DNA of 64,000 bases from JBQTKD01 sp052389435 (GCA_052389435.1 JBQTIB010000074.1:1-64000); one strand, 5' to 3'; shown: positions 16,534-25,826, counted from the stretch's first letter. Notes: generated by a model from the letters alone, not told the origin. A program made the numbers and translations.

Positions 16534-16682
16534 TGGCTCTGGAGGCTGTCAGCCGCCACAGTCACGCGAACCGGAAATTTCGCGCGCGGACATGACTGTG
16601 GAGGCTGTCAGCCGCCACAGTCATCCACGCCGAGAATCTCGCGACTACGAATGACTGTGGGAGCTGACAGCCTCCACGGTCA
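16534..16682. repeat. Three 31-bp palindromes at exact 59-bp spacing
   Basis: Near-perfect palindromes lie at 16534-16564, 16593-16623 and 16652-16682. The core is TGACTGTGG on the left and CCACAGTCA on the right around GGCTGTCAGCC (third copy: GAGCTGACAGC). The two 28-base spacers share a CCG-GAAATTTCGCG-like core, so the true unit is a 59-bp tandem repeat. They sit between convergent genes and probably end transcription in both directions, or bind a protein. The remaining bases to 16747 show nothing further. Confidence 0.85.
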
Positions 16683-16747
16683 CGGCGGTCGGACGTCCGC
16701 GCGAAATCGGTTGTGGCGGAGGGCGTCGCTCCAGAGATCGGCCGTCC

Positions 16748-18262
16748 TCAGACCTCGGGCAGGGTGGCCAGCAGGCCCTCGCAGGTGCGGGCGACGACAC
16801 GCGCCGCGTCCGCGACCACTCGCACCGAGACGGGGTTGTCGGCTCGGCGGCGCCATCTCGTCAGGACGTCCGTCGCCACCGCTCGCTGGGCCGCGGCCGG
16901 CGCGTCGGAGTCCAGGCCCAGCCGGTCCAGGGTGCTCTGGCCGTTGCCGCCGAGGATGCGCTCCGCCTCGGCGCAGGCGTCCGGGGCCAGCGGGACGCCG
17001 CCGCCGCGCAGGCGCCCGAGCAGGCCGAGCTCGACGAACTCGTGGGCCCCGGCGGTGATGCGCTCGATCTCGCCGAGCAGGGCCGCAGAGCCCTCGGTGG
17101 GCAGTTCGCGCGCGATCTGTTCGACGACGGCCAGCGCGGAGCGGGCCTTCAGCAGACCGGCGCGCTCGGTGAACAGCGCGCCGAGGGTTTTCGTCAGCTC
17201 GTGCAGACCGCTGCGTCGCACGAGTTCGGTCGCAAGCGAGGGAGCGTCGGCGCAGCCCTGCCGGATCAGCGGCAGCGCGATCCGCACGCCGAACAGGCCG
17301 AGGCGCGCCAGCAGCGCGGAGCGCACTTGCGCCGAGGGAATTCCCGTCATGTGCGGCGGGAACGGCCCGACGAAGCGATCCGCGGACAGCAGCATCGAAT
17401 CGACGAGCGTCCGGTCGCCATTGGCCAGCTGCTCCAGGGCCGCGAATTCGTCCTGACGCAGCGTCTGACCGGTCTCGGCGAGCAGACCCGCAATGGGAAG
17501 CACGGTCTGACACAGGGCTCGGACGGTGTCGTCGGCCCGTAGCCGGCGGGCGATCTGGTTGGCCGAGGTCAAGGCGTCGACGCGGCCGGCGCCGATCTCG
17601 TCGGCCCGAGACAGCACGGCGATCGTGTTGACCGGCGAGGAGCCGGAACCCGAGGTGGCGTGAAAGGACTGCAGGAAGGAGACGTCGTCTGCGTGCACGT
17701 GACGCATCAGGTACAGCACCGCGTCGGCGGAGCCCGGGTCGCCCGGCGGGGTGAGCGAGCCGCGATCGGCGAAGAAGGCCTCGGTGCGAGCGGACAGTTC
17801 GGCGCGCGCGGACGCGATGCCGGGGGTGTCGATGAGCGTGCTCGAGGCCAGTTCGCCCGAGGGCCAGTCGACGACGATCCGCTCGATCTCCTCGGCCGGA
17901 ATGCCGTCGAGGTCGAATTCGAGGCGCCCGTCGGTCCGCCGAATCGGCACCTCCCAGCCGGGACCGGCCACGGGGTGGACGAGGATGCGCGGCATCGCGG
18001 CGTCCCGGTACCAGGTGACGATGCGAGTGCACTCCCCCGCGTCTGTCGGCGCGATCATCTCCCCGACGAGCGCGTTGAGCAGAGTCGACTTGCCCGCCTT
18101 GACCTTGCCGGCGATCGCCACGCGGATGGGGCCGTGCAGTCGATCGGCGGCCATGTCCAGGCGCGCCTGCACGTAGGGGTGGTCGCGGTAGAGGTCCGCG
18201 GCTCGGCGCAGCAGGCCGTCGACCTCGGCGGCGAGGTCGGGGCGGGTGATCGTGGTGGTCAT
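16748..18262 (-). CDS. iniC: Dynamin-like GTPase, IniC-type
   Basis: A 504-residue dynamin-family GTPase. The G1 loop is GKVKAGKS (residues 52-59), G3 is DTPG in STLIDTPGIAS, and a G4-like SRADE follows. The long helical C-terminal region would form the stalk. Mycobacterial IniC (about 490 residues) has the same size and is the third gene of the isoniazid-inducible iniBAC operon. Here the start overlaps the iniA-like stop by 4 bases (ATGA), so the two GTPases are made together, perhaps as a hetero-oligomer. Dynamins of this kind remodel the inner face of the membrane. Calling it IniC rests on domain, length and synteny. Confidence 0.85.
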   Translation of the reverse strand: MTTTITRPDLAAEVDGLLRRAADLYRDHPYVQARLDMAADRLHGPIRVAIAGKVKAGKSTLLNALVGEMIAPTDAGECTRIVTWYRDAAMPRILVHPVAGPGWEVPIRRTDGRLEFDLDGIPAEEIERIVVDWPSGELASSTLIDTPGIASARAELSARTEAFFADRGSLTPPGDPGSADAVLYLMRHVHADDVSFLQSFHATSGSGSSPVNTIAVLSRADEIGAGRVDALTSANQIARRLRADDTVRALCQTVLPIAGLLAETGQTLRQDEFAALEQLANGDRTLVDSMLLSADRFVGPFPPHMTGIPSAQVRSALLARLGLFGVRIALPLIRQGCADAPSLATELVRRSGLHELTKTLGALFTERAGLLKARSALAVVEQIARELPTEGSAALLGEIERITAGAHEFVELGLLGRLRGGGVPLAPDACAEAERILGGNGQSTLDRLGLDSDAPAAAQRAVATDVLTRWRRRADNPVSVRVVADAARVVARTCEGLLATLPEV

Positions 18263-20118
18263 CGGGTCGCCTTCGCCAGAGAGGTCTTCGCGACGGGACG
18301 CAGGTCCATCGCCGATCGCTGAACCGCGGCGATCGCGCGCGCGTGCTCGCGCAGCTTCGCCACCCGAGCGTCGCGCCCGGAGGAGTCGGCCCGCGCGGCG
18401 TCCTCGGCGACGCGCACCTGCTCCCGCAGCGAAGTCTCGACTTCGGTGGCAAGCGCGGTGAAGTGGTCGCGGAGTTGGCGGCTCACGTCGCGCAGGAGGT
18501 CGCGGGAATCCTTGCCGACGTGGAAGACGACGTCGTCCGCGTAGCGACGCACGGCATTCTTCGCCTCGGTCTGACGACGACTCAGATGGCGCTTCTTCTC
18601 GTCGCGCACGCTGCGCTGGCCGAGCAGCAGGCCGGCGCCGACGGAGAACGGGTTGAGCAGGGCCATGCCGGCGACGGTGGAGAACATGCCGAACATCAGC
18701 GCGCCGACGTAGCCGCCGCGGATCGCGGTGAGCGCCTGCTCGCCGAGGCTCGGGTCCTCCTCGCCGCCGAGCACGATCGGGCGCAGGTCCGCCAGCGTCG
18801 GCGAGGAGGGAGCCAGCCGCAGCGAGGGCAGGTCGAGCCGGCCCTCTTCCGCGAAGTGGGCTGCGACCTGTTCGGCGAGCCATCGCGATCGCTCGTGCGC
18901 CCACACGAAGTTGGCCGACGTCGCCGCCGCGACCTGCTCTGCCATCCAGGGCGCGAACTCGACCCAGACCACCGCCGGGTCCCCGAGAAGCTCGATTTCC
19001 TCCTCGGCGTTGCGGACGATTTCGCGCATTCGATCGCGCAGGTCGTACTCGATGTCGCCGGACAGGTCCGCGACTCCGTCGGTCAGCGTCTGGGACCAGC
19101 GGGCGGACCGGTCGCGCAGGGCGGCCATCCGCGCCTTGGCCTCGTTCAGTTCGCCGACGAGCTTGGAGACGGAGGCCGGATTCTCGGCGGCGGCGAGTTC
19201 GGTGGCAACCGTCGTCGCCAACTGCTCGGTCACCCCCAGCACGGAGTTCGCGACGGCCCGGCAGGACACGGCCTCGGCGTCGTAGACGATGTCGTTGAGG
19301 TGCTCGGCAAGCGCCGGGAAGCCGGACTCGACGTTCAGGCCGTTGTCGTTGCGCTCGAGCGCCAACCAGCGCAGCACCGAGGAGACGGGGAGCGTCTTCG
19401 CCTCGATCCCGGCGGCGAGCAGGTGGCCCTGGTTCAGTTCCTGGATGCGGCGCCACTCCGGGTAGAGGTCGACCTTGGTGAGCACGCACGCGAGGTTGGG
19501 GCACAGCTTCACCGCGTGGGCGAGGAACTCCAACTCGGCGGCGGTGAACTCCTGCGCGGCGTCGGAGACCAGCAGCACGGCGTCCGCGCCGGCGAGCGCG
19601 GCGAGGGTGGTCGTGGCCCGGATCGAGCCGAGTCCACCGACCCCGGGGGTGTCCACGAGTTCCAGCCCCTGGGCCAGGAGCTTGGCCGGGATCCCGACCT
19701 CGACCAGCGCCAGGCCCTCGCGGTTGCCCGGATTCCCGGCTTCGGCGACGTGCCCGGCCAGCGCCTCCATCGACACCTCGCGGCGCTCGACGGTCGGCGG
19801 GGCGGGCTCGCCGTCGGGCCCACGCTCCCCCGACACTTCGCGGACCAGGCTCACCGTGGGCTGCTCGGCCCACCGGACGGCGGTGGGAACCGAGGTTGCG
19901 ATGTCGTCGTCGACGGGACACACCTGGGCCCGAACCAGCGCGTTGACCAACTGACTCTTGCCCTGCTTGAACTCCCCGATCACCAGCACGCGGACGCGGT
20001 CGTCGGTGAAGCGGTCCCGGGTGCGGCCCAGGCGGGCCACCAGGTCGTCACGGCCGTGGTGCTGGGCGAGCGCGAGCGCCGCGTCGACCGTTTCGACCAG
20101 TTCCTCGGGTGCCGACAC
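18259..20118 (-). CDS. iniA: Dynamin-like GTPase, IniA-type
   Basis: A 619-residue dynamin-like GTPase. G1 is GEFKQGKS (residues 48-55), G3 is DTPG in LELVDTPGVGGLG, and G4 is TKVD in CVLTKVDLYPEW. Near residue 460 a hydrophobic segment (GALMFGMFSTVAGMALLNPF) forms the membrane-inserting tip, as in mycobacterial IniA, whose structure shows a bacterial dynamin that can mediate membrane fission. The start is GTG 20118 with AGGAG upstream; the longer frame to 20241 crosses a terminator. It leads the iniA-iniC pair and has its own promoter, because the iniB-like transcript ends at 20240-20289. Confidence 0.87.
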   Translation of the reverse strand: MSAPEELVETVDAALALAQHHGRDDLVARLGRTRDRFTDDRVRVLVIGEFKQGKSQLVNALVRAQVCPVDDDIATSVPTAVRWAEQPTVSLVREVSGERGPDGEPAPPTVERREVSMEALAGHVAEAGNPGNREGLALVEVGIPAKLLAQGLELVDTPGVGGLGSIRATTTLAALAGADAVLLVSDAAQEFTAAELEFLAHAVKLCPNLACVLTKVDLYPEWRRIQELNQGHLLAAGIEAKTLPVSSVLRWLALERNDNGLNVESGFPALAEHLNDIVYDAEAVSCRAVANSVLGVTEQLATTVATELAAAENPASVSKLVGELNEAKARMAALRDRSARWSQTLTDGVADLSGDIEYDLRDRMREIVRNAEEEIELLGDPAVVWVEFAPWMAEQVAAATSANFVWAHERSRWLAEQVAAHFAEEGRLDLPSLRLAPSSPTLADLRPIVLGGEEDPSLGEQALTAIRGGYVGALMFGMFSTVAGMALLNPFSVGAGLLLGQRSVRDEKKRHLSRRQTEAKNAVRRYADDVVFHVGKDSRDLLRDVSRQLRDHFTALATEVETSLREQVRVAEDAARADSSGRDARVAKLREHARAIAAVQRSAMDLRPVAKTSLAKATR

Positions 20119-20239
20119 TCGCGTCTCCTGCCTGTATGCCGGATGCCGGAGCCACGACACGGCACTCCAGTCGACCCCTAGTTCACAGGACAACACTCTG
20201 TTCACACTGACAACACGCGGCAGGCCGCCCGCCGAACGC

Positions 20240-20289
20240 AAAAAAGGACCAGCCCCATCCCGACTGGCGTATCGAGATGGGGCCGGTCC
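20240..20289 (-). terminator. Rho-independent terminator of the iniB-like gene
   Basis: On the minus strand, GGACCGGCCCCATC (20289-20276) and GATGGGGCTGGTCC (20259-20246) form a 14-bp stem with one G-T pair, followed by six T residues (20245-20240). It separates the iniB-like transcript from the iniA-iniC pair. Between it and iniA (20119-20239) must be the iniA promoter; TGTTCACACTGACAACAC lies there. Confidence 0.85.
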
Positions 20290-20420
20290 AGTTTCACCCC
20301 GACCTTCGCGCAGGCGTCTAGTGCGCGACCCGCGGGCAGGCGGGCGTCGAGGTGTCCCCCTCGTCGCGATGCCCCCTCAGTTCCCCCTGGGGCACGCGAC
20401 CGGAGTCGCCTGTGGGTTGG

Positions 20421-21278
20421 CTACAGCAGACCGTTCTGCAGGACGTTCTGCAGGTCGAGGTCGTGGATGCCCTCGGTGAGGACGTCGGTCAGGAACGGGC
20501 TGTCGTTCAGCACGTTGTTGGCGAGCTCGTTGAGGCTGCCGTTGAGGATGTCGTTGATGTTCGCGACGTTGAGGACGTTGACGTTGCCGACGTCGACGAC
20601 GTCCTTCGCACCGATGAGGCCACCGACGTGGTCGATGTCGCCACCTGCGACGCCCTGGCCGAAGACCGCGCCGCCCTGCTCGAAGTTGAAGTCGCGTCCG
20701 GCGTTGCGGTCGCCCTGGATCTCGTTGCCGTTGCGGTCGGCCGAGTTGTCGTTCTGGTTGACCGACTGGTCGTTGCCGTTGCCGAGGACGTTCTCCCGCC
20801 CACCGAGGGAGTACTGGTCGTTGCCGACCGTGGAGCCGCCCTGGTCCGCCGAGGACGACTGGACGCCGCTGGCCGGGCCGGTGACCTCGTCGTTGTCCTG
20901 GACGTCGTCGTCGCTGTAGCGGTTGTAGGAGTCGTCGGCGTACTTCTGGTAGCTGTCCTCGATCTCGGTTTCCTTGCGCGGGCCGCCGCCGTGGCTGACG
21001 TAGGAGCGGTCCGAGTCGGCGATCTTGTGGTTCTCGACGATCTCGCGGATCTGCTCGGCCGGCTCCTTCGCGGAGGAGGTGTCGGCCTGCTCGTAGGGCT
21101 TGACCTGCTTCACGGACGGGTTGTCCAGCAGGAACGGGCGTGCGTCGCGGATGTCGGAGCCGCAGATCGAGCTCATGCCCGCGGCGGACATGGCCGCCTT
21201 CGGGTCCTGGGCGAAGGCCTCGCGGGCCTCGGTGTCCTTGAGCAGGGTCACGATCCAGTCGAGCAGGGAGGTCGCCAT
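20421..21278 (-). CDS. iniB: IniB N-terminal-domain protein
   Basis: A 285-residue acidic protein. Its N-terminus (MATSLLDWIVTLLKDTEARE, then AFAQDPKAAMSAAGMSS) matches the IniB N-terminal domain, a short helical unit named from the first gene of the mycobacterial iniBAC operon. The middle is rich in Asp, Ser, Gln and Asn. The C-terminal half shows low-complexity Gly/Asn/Asp repeats (VDVGNVNVLNVANINDIL), reminiscent of the repetitive tail of mycobacterial IniB. There is no signal peptide or membrane segment. ATG 21278 has AAGGTGG upstream. It is divergent from the Hsp70-like gene and ends at a terminator before iniA. The function of IniB is not known. Confidence 0.85.
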   Translation of the reverse strand: MATSLLDWIVTLLKDTEAREAFAQDPKAAMSAAGMSSICGSDIRDARPFLLDNPSVKQVKPYEQADTSSAKEPAEQIREIVENHKIADSDRSYVSHGGGPRKETEIEDSYQKYADDSYNRYSDDDVQDNDEVTGPASGVQSSSADQGGSTVGNDQYSLGGRENVLGNGNDQSVNQNDNSADRNGNEIQGDRNAGRDFNFEQGGAVFGQGVAGGDIDHVGGLIGAKDVVDVGNVNVLNVANINDILNGSLNELANNVLNDSPFLTDVLTEGIHDLDLQNVLQNGLL

Positions 21279-21521
21279 TGCCGTCCACCTTCGGTTGTTG
21301 TGAGTCTGTCCGGCTCCGGTTGGTCCGGACCGCTGAGACGAAGTTAGAAGCGGGGCGGGGGGCCGCGAATCGGGGAAAAGCCCCCATCCCCGGGGGATCG
21401 CTAGGGGGATTCGTCCGGTCTGACCCATGAAGTCCTGAAGGTTCCTTTTCCTGGGCAAGGGCGCGAACCAGTGATGCCCGAGTGTCTGATGTGACTGGTG
21501 CGAACAAAGGGGGCAGCTGGG
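21279..21521. promoter_or_regulatory. Divergent iniB / hsp70-like promoter region with palindromes
   Basis: A 243-bp region driving two divergent genes. Perfect palindromes occur at 21322-21331 (GGTCCGGACC) and 21386-21398 (ATCCCCGGGGGAT). Around them are G-runs such as CTAGGGGGAT. These are candidate sites for the nearby LuxR-type regulator, which is an inference. GTG 21498 could also start the Hsp70-like gene, 8 residues earlier. Confidence 0.45.
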
Positions 21522-23399
21522 ATGCGCACGCAGAGCTATGTATTGGGTGTCGACCTCGGCACGACGTTCACGGCAGCGGCCGTGGCGCGGCCGGGCGAAT
21601 TGGCAGTCGGGGTGCCGCTCGGCAGCCGCGGCGCGGCGATCCCGACGATCGCCTACCTCGGGCCCGACGGCGAGTTCGCGGTCGGCGAGGTGGCGGCACG
21701 GCGCGCGGTGACCGACCCGGACCGCGTGGTGCGCGAGTTCAAGCGGCGCATCGGCGACGAGACGCCGCTCCTGCTGGGCGACGGCACCGGTTCGGATCGG
21801 ATCAACGCCCATCGCCTCGCGGCGTTGGTGATCGCCTGGGTGGTGAACACGGTCAGCACTCGACAGGGCGAGCGCCCGGCGACCGTCGTGGTCACCCACC
21901 CCGCGGCGTGGGGCGGCCACAAGCAGCAACTGCTGCGCAGCGCACTGAACGACGTCGGCGTCCGCGACCCGATCCTCGTCACCGAGCCGCACGCGGCCGC
22001 GGTGGCCTATGCGGACTCCCGCAACCTCGAACCCGGTTCGCGCCTGGCGGTCTACGACCTCGGCGGCGGAACCTTCGACGCCTCCGTGATGCTCGTGGAG
22101 GCCGGGGGCGCGTTCGCCCCGCTCGGCCGCCCGGTCGGGCTGGCGGACCTCGGCGGCATCGACTTCGACGACGCGATCCTCGCGCACGTCGTGGACTCCC
22201 TGGGCGACCGCGTCGCCTCGCTCGACCCGGCCGACCCGGTGGTGGCGAGCGCGCTGGCGCGGCTGCGCCAGGAGTGCGTCGACGCCAAGGAGGCACTGTC
22301 CGCCGACACCGTCGCGACGCTTGCGGTCGTGATCGGCGGCGTGCAGACGAACCTGCGGCTGACTCGCTCGGAGTTCGAGACGATGATCGAACCGGCCGTC
22401 GCCCGCACCCTCGAGGCCTTCGACGCCTGCCTCGCCGAGGCGGAGGTAGGCGCGGGGGACCTGCGCCACCTGCTGTTGACCGGCGGCTCCGCGCGGATTC
22501 CGTTCATCGCCCAGGCGCTCTCGGCGCACCTGGGCGGCACCGTGGCGATCGGCCGCGACCTCGATCCGAAGCTCGCCGTCGCGCTCGGTGCGGCCATGGT
22601 CGGCCAGCGGCTGACCGCGCCCGCCGCGGTCGAGGCGGTCGAGGCCACCCCCGACTCCGAGATCACCGCCGAACGCCCGGCGCCGACGATTCCGTCGCCG
22701 CCCCGGCCGGTCGCCGAACTGTCGGAGTTGGTCACGGCGAGCCCCGAGCGGAAGCGGCCACCCCGACTGCTCCAGGCCACCGGCGTACTCGCCGTGGCGG
22801 GGCTGATCGGCGCGGGCCTGATGGGCCTGGTTCCGGTGCCTTCGCTGGGCGGGGCGAGCAACGCCTCCGAGCCGGTCGTGGCCCCGGGCAACGGACTGCA
22901 GGAGGAGAAGGCCGCCGCCCCTGCCGAGAAGCCGGAGGAAGCCGCCGGGGCCGCCCCGGTCGATCCGCCGGCCGCGGCCGCGCAGACCTCGCGAAGTTCG
23001 GCGACGGCCCGCGCCGCGCAGCCGGCCCGGACCTACAACCGCACCCCGGCCACCTTGGGCGCCGCACGACGTCCGGTGGAGGCCAACCGACCCTCGGTCG
23101 CCGCGCCGAAGCCGGTCGCGACGGTCGGCACGCGGGTCGCGACGCCACAGCGTCCGACCGAGACCGCCGCCGCCCAGACGGAGTCGGCTCCCGCCCCGGC
23201 GACCCAACCGGTCGCGCCGGCCCCGGCTCCGGTGCAACCGGCTCCGGCGGCGCCGAGCGCCCCGCAGGAGGAGTCCTCGGGCGGGACCTCCATGGAGAAC
23301 ACCGCGCCGGCGGCGCCGGCCGCTCCCGCGACGCAGCAGCCGCCTCCTCGCTCTCGCGGGTTCGCACCGACGGCACCGCCGTCGGCGCCGTCGAACTGA
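21522..23399 (+). CDS. Membrane-anchored Hsp70-like protein without a substrate-binding domain
   Basis: A 625-residue protein whose first 370 residues form an intact Hsp70 ATPase domain: phosphate-1 VLGVDLGTTFTA (residues 8-19), phosphate-2 YDLGGGTFDAS (D179-D186 region) and adenosine motif LLTGGSARIPFI. The usual peptide-binding domain is absent. Instead a hydrophobic segment near residues 415-440 (VLAVAGLIGAGLMGLV) leads to a Pro/Ala-rich tail of about 180 residues, probably outside the cell. ATG 21522 follows AAAGGGGGCAGCTGGG. It is divergent from the iniB-like gene and so belongs to the ini module. It is not canonical DnaK. An ATP-driven membrane sensor or switch for envelope stress is a plausible guess. 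Confidence 0.88.
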   Translation: MRTQSYVLGVDLGTTFTAAAVARPGELAVGVPLGSRGAAIPTIAYLGPDGEFAVGEVAARRAVTDPDRVVREFKRRIGDETPLLLGDGTGSDRINAHRLAALVIAWVVNTVSTRQGERPATVVVTHPAAWGGHKQQLLRSALNDVGVRDPILVTEPHAAAVAYADSRNLEPGSRLAVYDLGGGTFDASVMLVEAGGAFAPLGRPVGLADLGGIDFDDAILAHVVDSLGDRVASLDPADPVVASALARLRQECVDAKEALSADTVATLAVVIGGVQTNLRLTRSEFETMIEPAVARTLEAFDACLAEAEVGAGDLRHLLLTGGSARIPFIAQALSAHLGGTVAIGRDLDPKLAVALGAAMVGQRLTAPAAVEAVEATPDSEITAERPAPTIPSPPRPVAELSELVTASPERKRPPRLLQATGVLAVAGLIGAGLMGLVPVPSLGGASNASEPVVAPGNGLQEEKAAAPAEKPEEAAGAAPVDPPAAAAQTSRSSATARAAQPARTYNRTPATLGAARRPVEANRPSVAAPKPVATVGTRVATPQRPTETAAAQTESAPAPATQPVAPAPAPVQPAPAAPSAPQEESSGGTSMENTAPAAPAAPATQQPPPRSRGFAPTAPPSAPSN

Positions 23400-23406
23400 C
23401 GAAACC

Positions 23407-24054
23407 TCAGATTCGGTCCGCCCAGTGGGGCGGGCCGGATCGGGGACTCGGCACCGACCGACCGCCCGGCGCCAGGGCGTGGACGATCTCGGCGAGGGCC
23501 GCCGAGGCGATCCGCGCCGCGTGGGTGTGGGCTAGCGCGGGACCGGAGATCGGGTCGGGGATCTCGTCCGAGCCGCTCGGTCCGGGGGGAGCCATGCCCC
23601 GGTTGGCGCGCGCGAGGGCGACCAGCCTGCGCGCGCGGGCGATCGGCTCGGCCGGCAGCGTCGCCTCGCCGACCCCGCCGAGCAGTCGGGCGAACTCGAG
23701 CACGCCGAACGCCGTCGCAAGCGCCCCCGGCCACATCCGCACCACCCCTGCCCGGTGTGCCGCGGAGGCGCCGAGAACCAGGTCGGCGCCGGCGAGCAGA
23801 TCCCGCTCGAGTTGCCGGGCAACGAAGGATTCCGCCGCTTCGCCGTCCAGGCCCCAGGCTGCGAGTTCCGCGCGACTGGTGGGGTGCATGGCGGCGCCGA
23901 CGACCGCGTCCGCACCGGCGCTGGACACCGTGCACCAGGAGGCCGCACCGCGTTCGGCCAACAGATGCCGCGTCAGAATCTCCGCGAACGGGGACCGGCA
24001 GATGTTCCCCGTACACACGAACAGGATCGAAAAGCGCTGCGCGTCGATGGTCAT
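23407..24054 (-). CDS. Low-molecular-weight protein tyrosine phosphatase
   Basis: A 215-residue phosphatase with the active-site loop VCTGNICRSP (Cys14, Arg20) at the N-terminus and the general-acid region EIPDP near residue 180. It is longer than the usual 150-160 residues, with extra sequence before the acid loop. In exopolysaccharide loci such enzymes remove phosphate from the tyrosine cluster of the BY-kinase, here the protein at 43147-44661. ATG 24054 overlaps the stop of the DUF4012 gene (ATGA), so both are one operon. It is convergent with the Hsp70-like gene, 7 bases apart. Confidence 0.92.
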   Translation of the reverse strand: MTIDAQRFSILFVCTGNICRSPFAEILTRHLLAERGAASWCTVSSAGADAVVGAAMHPTSRAELAAWGLDGEAAESFVARQLERDLLAGADLVLGASAAHRAGVVRMWPGALATAFGVLEFARLLGGVGEATLPAEPIARARRLVALARANRGMAPPGPSGSDEIPDPISGPALAHTHAARIASAALAEIVHALAPGGRSVPSPRSGPPHWADRI

Positions 24055-25826
24055 CGGCCCTCCTGGGCGGTGCACGGAACGTCGAGCAGGCGGACCTGCA
24101 GCGGGCGGACCAACGGCTGACGGAGCACGACCGGCGCGGCGCCGTCTCCGTCGGGTTCGACGAACTTCAGCACGAGCGTGCGAGTTCGGCGCTGGGGAAG
24201 TTCGACGTCGATGCTCGCCAGCGGGTGACCGCGTTCGCTGCCGAGGGTGGCCGGATACGGCTTGCCGTCGAGGGTGACCGAGCGCAGCACCGCGCCGGAG
24301 GTTGCGAGGTATCCGACGCGGATGCGGTTGTCCCCCGGCTGCACCGGATAGTCGTGCTCGTCGTGACGAGCCGTCACCACCTCCGAGACAACCCCGGGCG
24401 GTACGTCGTTGCGGACCTTGACGGTGACGGTGACCTCGCGCCGCGGGCCACAGCCGGTGCGCTGCCAGAGGACGGAGCGATCGAGGTAGTAGTCGAGCTT
24501 GTTTCCCGCCTCGTTGACGATGCTCAGGCCGACGTAGGGCGCCGTCGTCACCGGCACCGTGCCGCCGACGACGTACCGTTCCAGCGTCCTCTGTTCCGCC
24601 GGATGGGCGCTCCACACCAGCAGGCGGCGCTCGGAGGCGGCCCGGGTCGCGGCGACGAGCAGGCCACGAGGGTCGACGTCGGGGGCCATGATCCGCTGGG
24701 TGACGGCCGCCTGGAGTTGCGCGAGCCACAGCCGGCGCGCGGCGTCGTCGGAGACCTTGGGGAAGCGCGAGTACGCCTGCTGCTGGGTCAGCGAGGCGAC
24801 GTTCTGCCCCGTCGCGACCGTGCCGTCCGCCAGCGCGACGGGTCCGGCCGCGGTCAACAGGTACCCGAGCACGGCCGGGTCGAGGGCGATGACTCCGTCG
24901 ATCTTCTCCGGGAAGCGCTGCGCCCACATCACGCGCCAGATCTGCGCGGCATAGGGGAAGTGCGAGCTCAGGTTCGCGTTCGAGTACAGGGTCTTGGAGG
25001 CAGCGCCCGCGTAGAAGCGTTCGTACTCGGGCTCGAAGACGACGGACTCCGCGGTGGCCCCGGACAGCATCCGCTGGGTGTCCGGGGCGCCGATCGAGAT
25101 CCGCCCGCGGTCCACCTCGAGCAGACCGAAGGCGCCGGCCAGCCCACCGGTGCCGCGGGCCTCGGCGTTGTTCTGATAGGCCAGCAGGTAGGTGCGCCTG
25201 CCCTGCGCGCCCAGCATCGCGGGCAGCAGGTTCGCGGTTACGTTCGCGGTGCGCAGGCGTTCGGCCGCGCGCGTCAACTCGCCGAGGACGTCGGCGCGGG
25301 CGGCGTCGACGGCGCCGAGCACGGTGCGTTCCGGAAGAGCGGCAATGGCCTCGACGGCCTGGTTCAGGGCCGTCGCGGAGGACTGCAGGGTCGGGGCGGT
25401 CGCGGCGATGGCGCGCAGGTCGATGCCCCCGCTCGCATCGCGCCGGGCGGCGGCCTCGACCTGCGCGGCGACGTCCAACAGGTCGGGCAGGGTTTCGGTG
25501 GCGACCTGCTCCAGAGTTTCGGACAGGCCCCGGATCGAGACGACCGTGCCGTCCAGTCGCGGCAGCGCGGCCGCGAGATCCCACAGGGGGCCGGAGGTGC
25601 GTTCGCGGGCCTCGCGCAGATTCGCCCCGAGTCGGACGGCGGAGGCGCGGGCCTGCTCGAGTTGACCCGCCGCCACCTGGGCGCGCAGCGCGGTCGCCTC
25701 GGTGCGCGCCTGGAACAGTTCCGTCCGGGCGCCGTAGCCGCTCACGGCAAACCAGGCGAACGCCCCGCCGAGCACTCCGGCCGACGCGAGCGCGAACATT
25801 CGCCATGGATGACGGACCGAGCGCAT
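24051..25826 (-). CDS. DUF4012 membrane-anchored extracytoplasmic protein
   Basis: A 591-residue protein with an N-terminal membrane anchor (MFALASAGVLGGAFAWFAVSG, about residues 10-30), then helical sequence, then the DUF4012 core with the family motif LLAYQNNAEARGTGGL and SHFPYAAQIW. DUF4012 proteins are common in actinobacterial exopolysaccharide loci; their reaction is unknown. They resemble LytR-CpsA-Psr proteins in location, outside the membrane, but show no clear catalytic motif by eye. ATG 25826 has GGGGGG upstream. It forms an operon with the phosphatase, which suggests a role in polysaccharide attachment or its control. Confidence 0.85.
   Translation of the reverse strand: MRSVRHPWRMFALASAGVLGGAFAWFAVSGYGARTELFQARTEATALRAQVAAGQLEQARASAVRLGANLREARERTSGPLWDLAAALPRLDGTVVSIRGLSETLEQVATETLPDLLDVAAQVEAAARRDASGGIDLRAIAATAPTLQSSATALNQAVEAIAALPERTVLGAVDAARADVLGELTRAAERLRTANVTANLLPAMLGAQGRRTYLLAYQNNAEARGTGGLAGAFGLLEVDRGRISIGAPDTQRMLSGATAESVVFEPEYERFYAGAASKTLYSNANLSSHFPYAAQIWRVMWAQRFPEKIDGVIALDPAVLGYLLTAAGPVALADGTVATGQNVASLTQQQAYSRFPKVSDDAARRLWLAQLQAAVTQRIMAPDVDPRGLLVAATRAASERRLLVWSAHPAEQRTLERYVVGGTVPVTTAPYVGLSIVNEAGNKLDYYLDRSVLWQRTGCGPRREVTVTVKVRNDVPPGVVSEVVTARHDEHDYPVQPGDNRIRVGYLATSGAVLRSVTLDGKPYPATLGSERGHPLASIDVELPQRRTRTLVLKFVEPDGDGAAPVVLRQPLVRPLQVRLLDVPCTAQEGR

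Noticed and set aside
16534..16682. CRISPR-like array (31-bp repeats, 28-base spacers)
   Set aside because: Only three units, the two spacers resemble each other, the repeats are full palindromes, and no cas gene is in the window. It is a tandem 59-bp repeat.
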